From the NCBI GenBank assembly GCA_028753945.1, contig JAPNXP010000001.1, positions 8,422,501 to 8,486,500 on the forward strand: a stretch of DNA of 64,000 nt, in the 5' to 3' direction. Source of the DNA: Hexactinellida sp. DTS-2022. Its lineage: Eukaryota > Porifera > Hexactinellida. The notes under the pieces are model-generated. The model saw only the letters and a list, made by a program, of their open reading frames with translations. It was not told the origin of the DNA and ran no database searches. Of this stretch, positions 33,742-43,267 are shown piece after piece. The position numbers were made by a program, and so were the translations under genes. How positions within the stretch are numbered: the first letter of the stretch is position 1; each line of letters begins with the position of its first letter.

Positions 33742-35404
33742 GATGCAATTTACCCGACCAGGTAAGTCTTTTTCCTTGTTCCTGATTTGAGTTAATTTTG
33801 GGCTTTCCATTCCGTCGTAAGAGTACCAAACGGTATCATTTCATGACTCTCATCGTGAAATGTATTGCACGATGTATAGTAAAGCCGAGAAGCGTATAGT
33901 ATAGTAGTCGATCTGCTTGTGATATCGTAATGGTGTCATCGATTTCACATATTTGGACACTATGAGTAAGATGACCTACTTCCAGAATGAAGATTGGTGA
34001 TATTTCGCTGAATTCCTTAGATATCGGTTCAATGTTAGCTTCTTGATCTCTGCACTTTAAGCAAGCAAACCTGGAATTAATTTGATTATTGATGGACGTT
34101 TGGCAGCTGGAATCGAAATTTGTTAGACAAGAGAGATTAAGTATCTTTTCAGCTGGAAACAGCATCCCCAACACTGAAAGTTGATTTTGTACCCATCCGA
34201 ATTCAGAGATAGATCCTTACAGAAGAGTTGAACAAATCTTCCTTCATAGCCCAACATATTATATTGTGAGTTTTCGAGTGGGATTCTTAATTTCTTATCA
34301 ATTGACAAATAGTTGTTCTCACTTTATTAAATTGTAACGTATGTATCAACGATAGGATGTTTTCGAGGAGTAAGTTGGGAGAGAAACGGATAAGCTCAAA
34401 GTCTGTAAAAAGTGAATTTCTATGCAAACTGAGCAAAGTTATAAAGTTGTCAACAGAGCAAGTATTGGCTAGTTCGATTCCATGACAATATCCACCCTAA
34501 CTAACACACATGTCTTCCAGAGGGAATGAAAGTGGTAAAGGTGTATTGATGTTGGAAATATCATTTGCAGCCTGAGGAGCATTTATTATTAATTCAGTTA
34601 CAACTGGATGGAGCACTTTCGTTATATAGTTCATGCCTTTTTCTTGCCAATAAGTGGCAAACTTGAAGTCGTCATCGGTATATTGGTACATAGGAATCTT
34701 GATTTCACAACTCTCTAGATAACATTGAATTAGTATATCAGCCATTTTTGACTTGTTTCATGGTCCATCAGTCTCTTTTCGGGATATTTGGTTGGAGCAA
34801 AATGTTCGTATCTCCAGTCAAATAGTTGGCGAAATGGAAGGTCTTGTCTTTAATTGAGTTCTCGATGGAGATCGGAAACTGGAATTGTAGACTTAAGAGA
34901 GGAAATAATTTTATCCTTAAACGAGTCAAGCAACTCCAATAGCTCTGCCCGTGTATTCTGTATGATATTGGTTTCAAAAACTGTTTCCTCAACTCCTGTA
35001 AATTGGGTTGATGGGAAGTCAGATAAAGTGTGCTGGATATCAACACTGTCACTTTCCAAACGCTGGTATTTGCTTGGTGGTGTCTCTGTTGCTGTATCAG
35101 TAAACGATCTTTTGTAAAGCTTTACCTTTGATCTCTTCACATGCAGAGTTGCCTTGTTGCGAACGATATGAACATTAGACTGATTAGCCTTAACGACGGG
35201 ATAGGGACCAAGCCATTTATCCTGTAGTTTTCCCCCTTTCTTTTTTTGGTAGACATTTTCTATCAAAACCGCGTCAGTTTCTTCTAGCTTGCAAAAAGTG
35301 ATCGGGTTAAGTTTTCTGTCGTGTCGTTTCTTCATTACTTCTTTTGAGTGCGTTAGAGAGTCTTTAGCTATTTGAAAATCGTCATCCTGTGCAGTTCGCA
35401 TGTA

Positions 35405-38400
35405 TAGTGCAGCCGCTAAGTGCAACATTTTGGTCAAATTGTGCTTTTGATGATAAAAGCGTGAAACTTGGCACAAAGTAAGAGCACATCATACGAAACC
35501 TTTTTGGATATAAGGGCATCTTGGATTTTTCCCATGGTACAAAATATTGAGGGTCAAAGAAATTGACCCCGAAAAAAATCGCCGTTTTAAAAAATCAAGG
35601 TTATCTTATCCAGATGCTTTCAAAACAACTTATTATTCTCAGATTCATGCTCAGAACTTAATTTCCAGCATTTTAATATGTATTTAGACCAGTTTCGGGC
35701 AACCTAAACCTTAAGTGGGCCCTAATTTGGGGTTCCGTGAGCCCCCTTGCGGTCCCAAATTTTTCATTTCTTGCGACGACCATAGCTCCTAAGTATGATT
35801 TGGAACTTCCAATAAAACAGTTTAAAAAAATATCTATAATGTATTACCTCGAATTTTCGAGAATATCACATTTTATTACTATTTATTTATTATAGTTGGT
35901 TGATAATCGTATTGAGACTTATATTAGATAAAGATGTTTACTCCGGGTAGCGGAAATACATTTTTATTATCTACTTTTCGGGGGAGATTATTCTAGGGAG
36001 GAGGAGGAGGGCATTATTCTAGGTAATACGGTAACTGTTAAATACTACAATAACAAGTCCAAATTCATAATCAATGAGACATTTTGCAGTCCATCTCTTC
36101 CTCAAGAACTTCATTAATTATCATTTTCTAGATTTTCTTCGGTGAAACGATTTCTTGTATTGCATTTAACTGCTTTCATTGCAGCAAATGTTACTTCACA
36201 AGTATATGTGGAACTAAAAATAGATACAATTTTAGCAGCAAGTAGTCCAATGTAAGACTGAGTTACATTTCTCCAGTCAAGTGTTGATTCAGATGGCGTG
36301 ATTGAAGATCAATGTGGTCAAACTCTAATCTGGCACAATCCACGCTGAATATTTGAGCCAAATGTTTCGCCTTCGACAATGGAAATTTCATTGCAGTATA
36401 GGTTGTGAATAATGTTTTATTTTTCCTTGCAATTTAAGGTTCAGATTGTTCAAATGGTGTGTTATATCAGTTAGAAAGGCTAGATCACGAATCCAATCAA
36501 TATCACACAGATATTCGTCGTATATATTGATATATTTTGAATTTTATTTAACCGTGCTGCAACATCCTCTCCTCGAGTCCTATCGTGCATTCCTTCCAAA
36601 CTTATCAATTCTTCATGACAAATTAAATCACTATCAAGTGTCAACGTATCGTATCCATACACACGAGCTTAACTGACTGCCAAACTTTGTATAAGTTGTA
36701 TTTTTAACTGGAAAACTAAATCGGAAGAATATCTTAAATTCGTCGTACTATTATTGTTCGGGGACTCAGCTGCATATGCCTAATTCGGTGTAATATTTAA
36801 GTATGATTAGCATATCCTTCGAGAAGCACTGACAACATGGATTCCATAATACAGTACTTTACCAGTTCGCCATCGCAAAGGAACCTTTATGCCTTGCAAG
36901 TATCCAAGGGACGTTAAAGGATGCTAAAGTGATTATTTTAAACTCGGACATTGTCATTATTAAAACTTTTGGTTCGTTATTTCGCTGAGTCTTAAAAAAT
37001 ATCACCCTTTAACGCTCAGGACTCTCAATAGGAAACTTCTCATCACTATCTTTATGAAGAGAATAATAATGGCACTTCACGTTGTATAGTTTGCAAATAC
37101 TAATTAATTGTATAAAAGCACAATAAACACTTAGGTTTGCCATCTTGTTCACTCAAGAAATAGAGGACTTCCCAATCCTTGTTTAACATTCGTTCACGGT
37201 TATTTTCTGTTCGCCGATCCAATTTAGGCTTTTTTGGCTGTGTTTCAGGAAGATTGTTGTGATGTCTGGTTCCAGGTGTACTGATCTTGACAACCGATTA
37301 TCCATTGCTATGGTATCTAGTTCTGTAACTAATTAAAACGTAATTACTCTGAAATAAACAATGAAAATTCACAAAGTGATATTGTAGCCGGGCGTTTATT
37401 TAAGTACCTGGCGAGAACTTTTAGGTGCCGGCCAGACAATTCTTGTGGTTAAAAAGTACTTGATGTGTGATTCGATTTAGGTACCGGGTTGGCACTTAAT
37501 TAGGTACCGGGTGTCTGGCCAGATTTTCCGGTCTAGAAATGGCTGGATAAACCCATATTTTGGTACCGTCTAACCTTACCTCCTTCAATGCCGAATCATT
37601 GAATTATACAGGTCATGTAGTATGGCTTACACCTTCAGGGTACCGGAAAATTTTACCTCCATAATAAAGTTCCAGCCAAGAAAATCTTAGATAAACCCCT
37701 GATAGTAGTGTCAGATAGTGTCGGATAAAAATGAACCTCAAGGTGCACACCCCGTACGTAATTAATCCAAATTAGTGACACAAAGTTTTACTCAAATAGT
37801 AATGGTACTTACTATATTATCAGAAATAAGAAAGAAAACACTAGGGAAACTATGTAAGATATATTGAATCGATAGCCCAAATAATATTATGGTGGGATAA
37901 AATATATATTTATATAAATTTGTATAGCCATTACTAATTATCTCACGGGCGGCGGATCCAAAATAGAGTTTGAAAAGAGGGCCCAGAATTTTGTCTCACG
38001 AGCCCTGGTTTCCCACCGCTGATCTAGGGGGTAAAGTCTTTTACCCCCGAAATTAACCATTGGAAAATTAAAAATGTCCCTATACACAAAATGTTTCGGG
38101 AGGATGTGCCCTTACTTTTTGTGCCAATTATTACGCTTTTATCATTAAAAGACACTTTGACCAAATATTGCACCTAGCGGGCTGGATTATTAAGACCTTT
38201 GCTAGTGAACATCAAAAAAAATCTCCAAATATGGTCTATATACACATAAAAATGCTGGAAATTAAGTGCTAAGCAAGAATCTGAGAATAAAAGTTGTTTT
38301 AAGAGCATCTGGAAAAGATAATCTTGATTTAAAACGGCGATTTCTTTTTCGGGGTCAATTATTTTGACCCTCAAAATTTTTTTGCATGAGAAAAATCAAA

Positions 38401-38506
38401 GATGCCCCTATATCCAAAAAAGTTTGGTATGATTTGCTCTTACTTTGTGCCAAGTTTCACGCTTTTATCATCAAAAGCACAATTTTTCCACTAAGCGGCT
38501 GCACTA
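35405..38506. mobile_element. 3.1-kb element with 260-bp TIRs, inserted in the integrase
   Basis: Left end TAGTGCAGCCGCTAAGTG and right end CACTAAGCGGCTGCACTA are the tips of inverted repeats of about 260-295 bp (35405-35700; 38225-38506). The 3-bp flanks GTA/GTA (or TA, depending on how the tip is drawn) restore the integrase frame when counted once. A second, diverged copy of the right end lies at about 38085-38180. The interior contains a hAT transposase relic and a TACCGTAT-family fragment (about 35855-36035). Superfamily unresolved. Confidence 0.7.
36400..37320 (-). pseudogene. hAT transposase relic (ZBED5/GTF2IRD2-like)
   Basis: On the minus strand, at about 37200-37110, WEVLYFLSEQDGKPKCLLC resembles the start of the BED-like zinc finger of this transposase group. 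At about 36510-36425, WIRDLAFLTDITHHLNNLNL followed by KLQGK is the diagnostic block of the same group. Frames are broken throughout. It lies inside the 35405-38506 element, either as its original cargo or as a secondary insertion. Confidence 0.72.
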
Positions 38507-38978
38507 GTACTCCAACAACTCCTTTTGATCTTGATCACATGATACAGATGCAATATCAGGGTAGCGAAAGGCCTGGTTCTCTGCCTCCGTTGGGAGGCGA
38601 GGTTTCCTCGAGCCATGCATTAGCTCAAATGCGGAAAATTGTGTAGTGTCTCTAGGTCTGATATTCAAGGAAAATGTTATTTCTTCTAGGTAGTGGGACC
38701 AATTTTCCTTCTTTTCACCCAACGACTTTACCATAGATCTCTTGAGAGCTTTGTGGGTAGACTCTACTAAGCCATTGGTTTGAGGGTGGTAGCCTGGTAG
38801 GGTGTCGAGAAAATAAGCTTGCAGTTATGTGTATCTTGCAGTGCCTTTGAGATCTGATTTTGAATTCTGAACCATTATCACTGATAATTTGTACTGGTGC
38901 CTGTCGACAATAAATAGAGAATAATATTGCTTTGGCGACTTCATTTGCACTTTTTTACCGGAGAAGACGAGTCTCAAT

Positions 38979-39442
38979 CAGAGATGCAGCGGTCTGGACC
39001 GGACCGGACCGACCGGTCTTAGGTCTCTCCGGTCTGCTTATTTTCAAGTGCGGTCTGGACCGGTCCAAATTAACGATATAACGGTCTGGACCGTTCATCG
39101 ATCTGGACCGGTTCATCGGTCTGGACCTTTCATAGGTCTGGACCCTTAATAGGTCTGGTCTCATCCTAGATTGGACAAACGATCAGGCTCCAATCCGTTA
39201 TTTCTTATTGTTTACAAGCACATAAGTTTCTTATAAATACAAGTGGATATAATTAGCCACTCTACTATGCGGTCTGTGACTGTCCAAATAAGGGATAAAA
39301 CGGTCTGGACAGTACATCGGTTTGGACCGATCCAGACCGATCCAATATTTTGATCATACGGTCTGGACCGGTCCGGACCGTCCAGAAAAAAATCATGACG
39401 GTCCAGTCCGGTCCATGAAATTTCCGGACCGCTGCATCACTG
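38979..39442. mobile_element. hAT MITE built of GGTCTGGACC words
   Basis: 464 bp, ends CAGAGATGCAGCGGTC and GACCGCTGCATCACTG, perfect 8-bp TSD GTCTCAAT (38971-38978, 39443-39450). The body repeats GGTCTGGACCG and its complement more than ten times. Confidence 0.85.
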
Positions 39443-39690
39443 GTCTCAATCCATTTGGTAAAATGGTCAATGAATGTCAAAATGTATTTATACCCCTCCG
39501 ATTCGACAAGTGGGCCAGTAAGATCCATCCCAACGTGAAACCACACTTTGGCAATCACTGGGAGTGGTTGAAGAGGTGTAGCAGGAGCCTTGATACTGGG
39601 TTGGTTCTTTAAGCAACGGACACAATTATCAACGTATGACTCAATATGCTTCAACATCCCAGGCCAAAAGAATCTGTCTTTCCCAATGCT

Positions 39691-39831
39691 CATGGGCATA
39701 ACTTTTGAGGCCGGACACCAAAAGTTGGGGGGGTCCTAATTGAAATTGGGGTGGTCCTAATGAGATCGGACCCCCGAACCTTAAATGTTGGGAGGGTCCG
39801 ACCCCGAAAAAAAGGGAAGTTGGCGCCTATG
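39691..39831. mobile_element. hAT MITE, 141 bp
   Basis: Ends CATGGGCATAACTTTTG and AAGTTGGCGCCTATG, perfect 8-bp TSD CCAATGCT (39683-39690, 39832-39839). Same family as 29953-30269. It splits the integrase zinc-binding region. Confidence 0.85.
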
Positions 39832-40234
39832 CCAATGCTATATGAGTAGCGAGCATTGATGGCCTAGATTGTCGTGGATTTCTTCTAGTATGGCTGGAAT
39901 TTCATTGGTGATAATTACAACAAGCTGCTTGCCTTCCGAGGTTCTTACAAGTTTGTCGTTTGCAAGCGAATATTTGGAAGCTTTTTCCCGAAAATTTCTC
40001 TTTTGGTCTTTAGTCATCCCATGGGTAAGTAAATGTTTTCAAATAATTGAACAAAAGTTCATATTCCTGAGGGTCAATATACCGTCTATGCGAGAGACTT
40101 GGCTAAACAAAATAAATCCGTATCGTGAAGGAACTTAGATAGAGATTGTAGACAATCTATTTATCATCTCAAAAATCTAACCCAATCGGCATAATAACAA
40201 AATCTAAATCTAGGACTATATTAATAGGTAATCG

Positions 40235-40399
40235 TAATCAAGTGTGATGACAAACAGGAAGTCAAGGCTCAATAGTGATGACTTCCTTATCAAGTTAAAG
40301 GGGGGTCCAAATCCGTCAAACACTATCTATATTTTACATATTTGACGGAAATGGACCCCCCGGTCCAAATCTGTAGGGGGGTCCAAATCCGTCAAAACA
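40235..40399. repeat. Ginger right TIR
   Basis: Reverse complement of the left TIR. Outer end reads CCGTCAAAACA then GTGC. Confidence 0.88.
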
Positions 40400-40543
40400 G
40401 TGCTTATTACTTGCATGTTCTTATATATGGCAAGTGGCAACCGTTTCTAACTAGTGTTCTTATATCTGATATGTTCTTATAACCGGTGTGCTTATATCCG
40501 ACATCTACTGTATATTGCAAAGTACGCTTAGAATAATAAATTT

Positions 40544-41122
40544 AATGAGTGTGAAGTTGGCAGCGAAATCATATTTAATGAGTGTGAAGTTGGCAGCGAA
40601 ATTGGACAAAAAAATCGAGCAACTTTCACACGCCATAATTTCGTGTTCAGGGAATATAGAGAGGTGTCGTTTGGAATATATCAATACCAGCCTAGGAGGT
40701 TTTTGTCATTTAATTTCATCTCAATCTGACACCTCAGGTACACAGGGTGACATTGCAAAAATTTGCATAAATTTGACAAATAATTCACATTCTCTAAAAT
40801 CGAGCACACTTTCACACGCCATAGTTTTGTGTCCAGGGCACATAGAGAGGAGCCATTTGGAATATATCAATACCAGCCTAGGAAGTTTTTGTCATTTTAA
40901 TTTCATCTCAATCTGACACCTCAGTGACACAGGGTGACATTGCAAAAATTGACAAATAATTCACAATCTCTAAAATCGAGCACTTTCACACGCCATAATT
41001 TTGTGTCCAGGGCACATAGAGAGGTGCCATTTGGAATATATCAATACCAGCCTAGGAGGTTTTTGTCATTTTAATTTCATCTCAATCTGACACCTCAGTG
41101 ACACAGGGTGACATTGCAAAAA
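40544..41122. repeat. Left iterated TIR of the OTU transposon
   Basis: The tip (AATGAGTGTGAAGTTGGCAG) occurs twice, at 40544 and 40577. Three units start near 40616, 40801 and 40977, each with TTTCACACGCCATA, CAATACCAGCCTAGGA and TGACATTGCAAAAAT. Confidence 0.85.
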
Positions 41123-41423
41123 TACACCAGACAGTAATCGGTTAAATTATACAAAATATGTAGATGTCTTTGAATCTGTTATCGTATGCTCGAAAATTTG
41201 TTTTCTAACTCACACAATATGAAATCGTATAAGATTGTTATTTCTTAATTACTATGTAATAATACGTGTATACAGTATATTAATAAATTACTTCAATTAC
41301 CATTGTAGTTACATATAGAGCTTCTTTATCATATACGTGATCATAAGCGTAATTATATAACTAACATACTAGTAGTATTCATTTGATATTCATCAAATTT
41401 ATAATATTGTCCTTTCTCGAATC

Positions 41424-41684
41424 ATGTTATTATTTTCACTTTATTTTCGCATTATTTTTTTATTCCACGATGTTTCTTTGTTACTCCGAAGTGGTGATAT
41501 TGAAATAAACCCTGGACCTTTAACACAAGGTAAGTAATTTCTGAAGTTAAATATTAACTAATTTCTACCCAATTGTTATTCTCTAACGATTTCTAGTTGA
41601 TGGAAATTCTCGAAAGAATATGCAATATCTAATTGTGAATGCATTGTTTGCTTTGGAAATCGAATGGTCTGAAGTTGAAAAATA
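41424..41684 (+). CDS. Leader exons of the OTU transposon with a 2A-like motif
   Basis: Exon 1 (41424-41529) encodes a short hydrophobic leader followed by LLLRSGDIEINPGP, then a GT-AG junction (GTAAGT at 41530; acceptor TTTCTAG ending 41596). SGDIEINPGP fits the 2A consensus D-(V/I)-E-x-N-P-G-P, which makes ribosomes skip the Gly-Pro bond. Exon 2 from 41597 reads on in frame (VDGNSRKNMQ) to a stop at 41684 unless a further intron removes it; GTAAGT at 41731 is a candidate donor. The hydrophobic run before the motif resembles the signal-peptide-plus-2A leaders described in some invertebrate proteins. Its link to the transposase frame downstream is plausible but not shown. Confidence 0.6.
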
Positions 41685-42018
41685 ACTAAAAGAGAACCAG
41701 AATTGGCGTTACCCAAATACTATTTGGGTAAGTTATCTAAATATATATTTGGTAGAAATCGTGCTTGTCAACGTGCAAAAATAATGAACATATGGCGCAA
41801 AAACCAAACACAAATTCAATCGTAAATTTCTGAGCTTTCAGATGTCCGATGAATCTGATAAACTTCTTCAGAATTTACCAATTAGTATTAGTTTTCTACA
41901 ATTCCCAGCAACATATTTTCTCACTCCAGTTGGAAGATCTCTTATTTCACAATCTCAAAGTATTGCTCTAGACAATTTAGAGAGTCTTAGTACAAGTAGT
42001 ACCGATTCAAATTTTACG

Positions 42019-43204
42019 TATACGAGCCCTTCGGTCTCGGTCGCTTCGCGACGGATCTCTCTCTCACAAAAGTCGCTTCGCGACTTTTGTTCGTTCGTGT
42101 TATTCACTACGCGATACAATTAACGGCCGCTTCGCGGCCTTTCCCTTCCCAAAAAGCTATATAGTATTACTATTCAGTTTCACCTGTGGCTAGTGAATTA
42201 CACACTATTACTTAATAACGCGTGCCTAAAATTCATTTTGGGTTGTGATTCCTGTAATTTGTTTGGGGAATTATGTTGAGTAAGTTATTCTCATTGCTCA
42301 ATAGTTATTAATTATTAGTTAATTAATAGCTCAATAATTCTTAAGGATAGCTCGTTCAGCTATACGTATTAAAAGGTTCAGCTTGTTAGCTCAAATAAAT
42401 TGAGACCTGTGGTTGGTAAATTATACGCAATTAATTATTTCAGTAAGTTGTATTGCAAAGTAATTTACTAACTCTGGGTGTAATCTCTCCATAATAATGG
42501 TTTAAAGATGAGAATAAGACCGCTTCGCGGTCTTATTCTCACCATTAAACCATTATTATGGAGAGGTAAATCCAGGGTTGCAAAATATTTGATTTATAAA
42601 TAGTAATAAAGTTCTACATCTCAATAAACAATTCTTTTTGCAGGAGCTGGGTTAGTGAATTATTTAATTTAATTGATAGTAATAATTAACATAATAAATC
42701 TCATCGTTATAGGCAGAACCAAAAATCCTAGATTACTTAACTTAATTAATTTCTAGTAGAAATCCTAGGTTAGAAATTACGTAATCCCATTGATAGTCTT
42801 ATTATAGGAAGCCAATATAGGTGTAATAAATAAACAATGCATCAAAGAAATTAACTACTCTAAGCGCATTCTTGTTAACCAAACAAATCAGATCACCCAC
42901 ATGGTGATACAAATAATAGGACACATTTTAACTAATAACTTTTGCTATGTAAGTTAGTAAAAATTGATAATTTTCACAAAGGTGTTCCATTATGTGTTGT
43001 CGATTTTCATATAAAATTTGTACTAACCGAGTCAAATGTGCAAAAGTTATTAAGGAAAAGGTTACCGTGTGATGTCATACTCACAATATTTCGCTTAGAA
43101 AACCAACATACCCTTGTCGCTATGACAAACTACTCCTATATACCAAATTTCAGCTCTCTTGGTAGCATGGTCTTTTCAATCAATTACGGACAAACATCCC
43201 CCCC

Positions 43205-43245
<41 letters not shown>

Positions 43246-43267
43246 CAATTCCGCTTTTAATATATAG
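42019..43267. mobile_element. Hairpin-headed repeat element, copy 2
   Basis: Same head as 20413 (TATACGAGCCCTTCGGTCTC) with perfect small hairpins AGTCGCTTCGCGACT, GGCCGCTTCGCGGCC and, at 42519, GACCGCTTCGCGGTC flanked by long arms CCATAATAATGGTTTAA...TTAAACCATTATTATGG. Tail is an A/C run ((CA)n at 43208-43243) then ACAACAATTCCGCTTTTAAT and ATATAG. It interrupts the OTU transposase or sits in one of its introns (acceptor-like TATATAG at 43267). Confidence 0.6.
43208..43243. repeat. (CA)n microsatellite
   Basis: About 18 CA dinucleotides directly after a C run, at the tail of the hairpin-headed element. Confidence 0.9.

Larger units (their letters stand above)
33770..40026 (-). pseudogene. 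Ginger integrase with C-terminal USP-like peptidase, interrupted
   Basis: Read on the minus strand from about 40026 down. The integrase starts with the zinc-binding region (HDNLGH near 39856, then DNCVRCLK near 39620), continues with the RNase-H core (FHVGMDLTGPL and FIDHFTKW at 39544-39460, then GYHPQTNGLVEST near 38780) and ends with a C-terminal barrel (KWLGPYPV, HVKRSKVKLYKRSF, about 35215-35105). After a low-complexity linker, 34830-33770 holds a second domain: CLTNFD, FACLKCRD (paired cysteines), SPIFILEVGHL, YYTLLGFTIH..HFT, and after a frameshift W-YSYDG. That order fits a USP/USPL1-type cysteine peptidase. Frameshifts lie at about 33833 and in the 34.3-34.5 kb linker region. Four transposons interrupt the frame, and at 35404/38507 the reading frame resumes exactly across the insertion. 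Dead as it stands. Confidence 0.72.
33181..40399 (-). mobile_element. Ginger-type DNA transposon (integrase plus cysteine peptidase), broken by later insertions
   Basis: Both ends carry a TIR of about 165 bp (33181-33345; 40235-40399) that is nearly identical, beginning TGTTTTGACGG. The TGT start and the short flanks GGGC/GTGC (4 bp, one mismatch) fit Ginger1. Between them, on the minus strand, is a gypsy-like integrase and no reverse transcriptase, gag or LTR. Removing the insertions at 33588-33741, 35405-38506, 38979-39442 and 39691-39831 with their TSDs leaves about 3.3 kb, a normal Ginger size. Ginger elements move by an integrase shared with Ty3/gypsy elements and some carry OTU or Ulp1 peptidase domains. 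Confidence 0.78.

Noticed and set aside
33181..40399. Initial reading as a Ty3/gypsy LTR retrotransposon.
   Set aside because: No LTRs, reverse transcriptase, RNase H, protease or gag; inverted rather than direct terminal repeats bracket the integrase. Ginger fits better.
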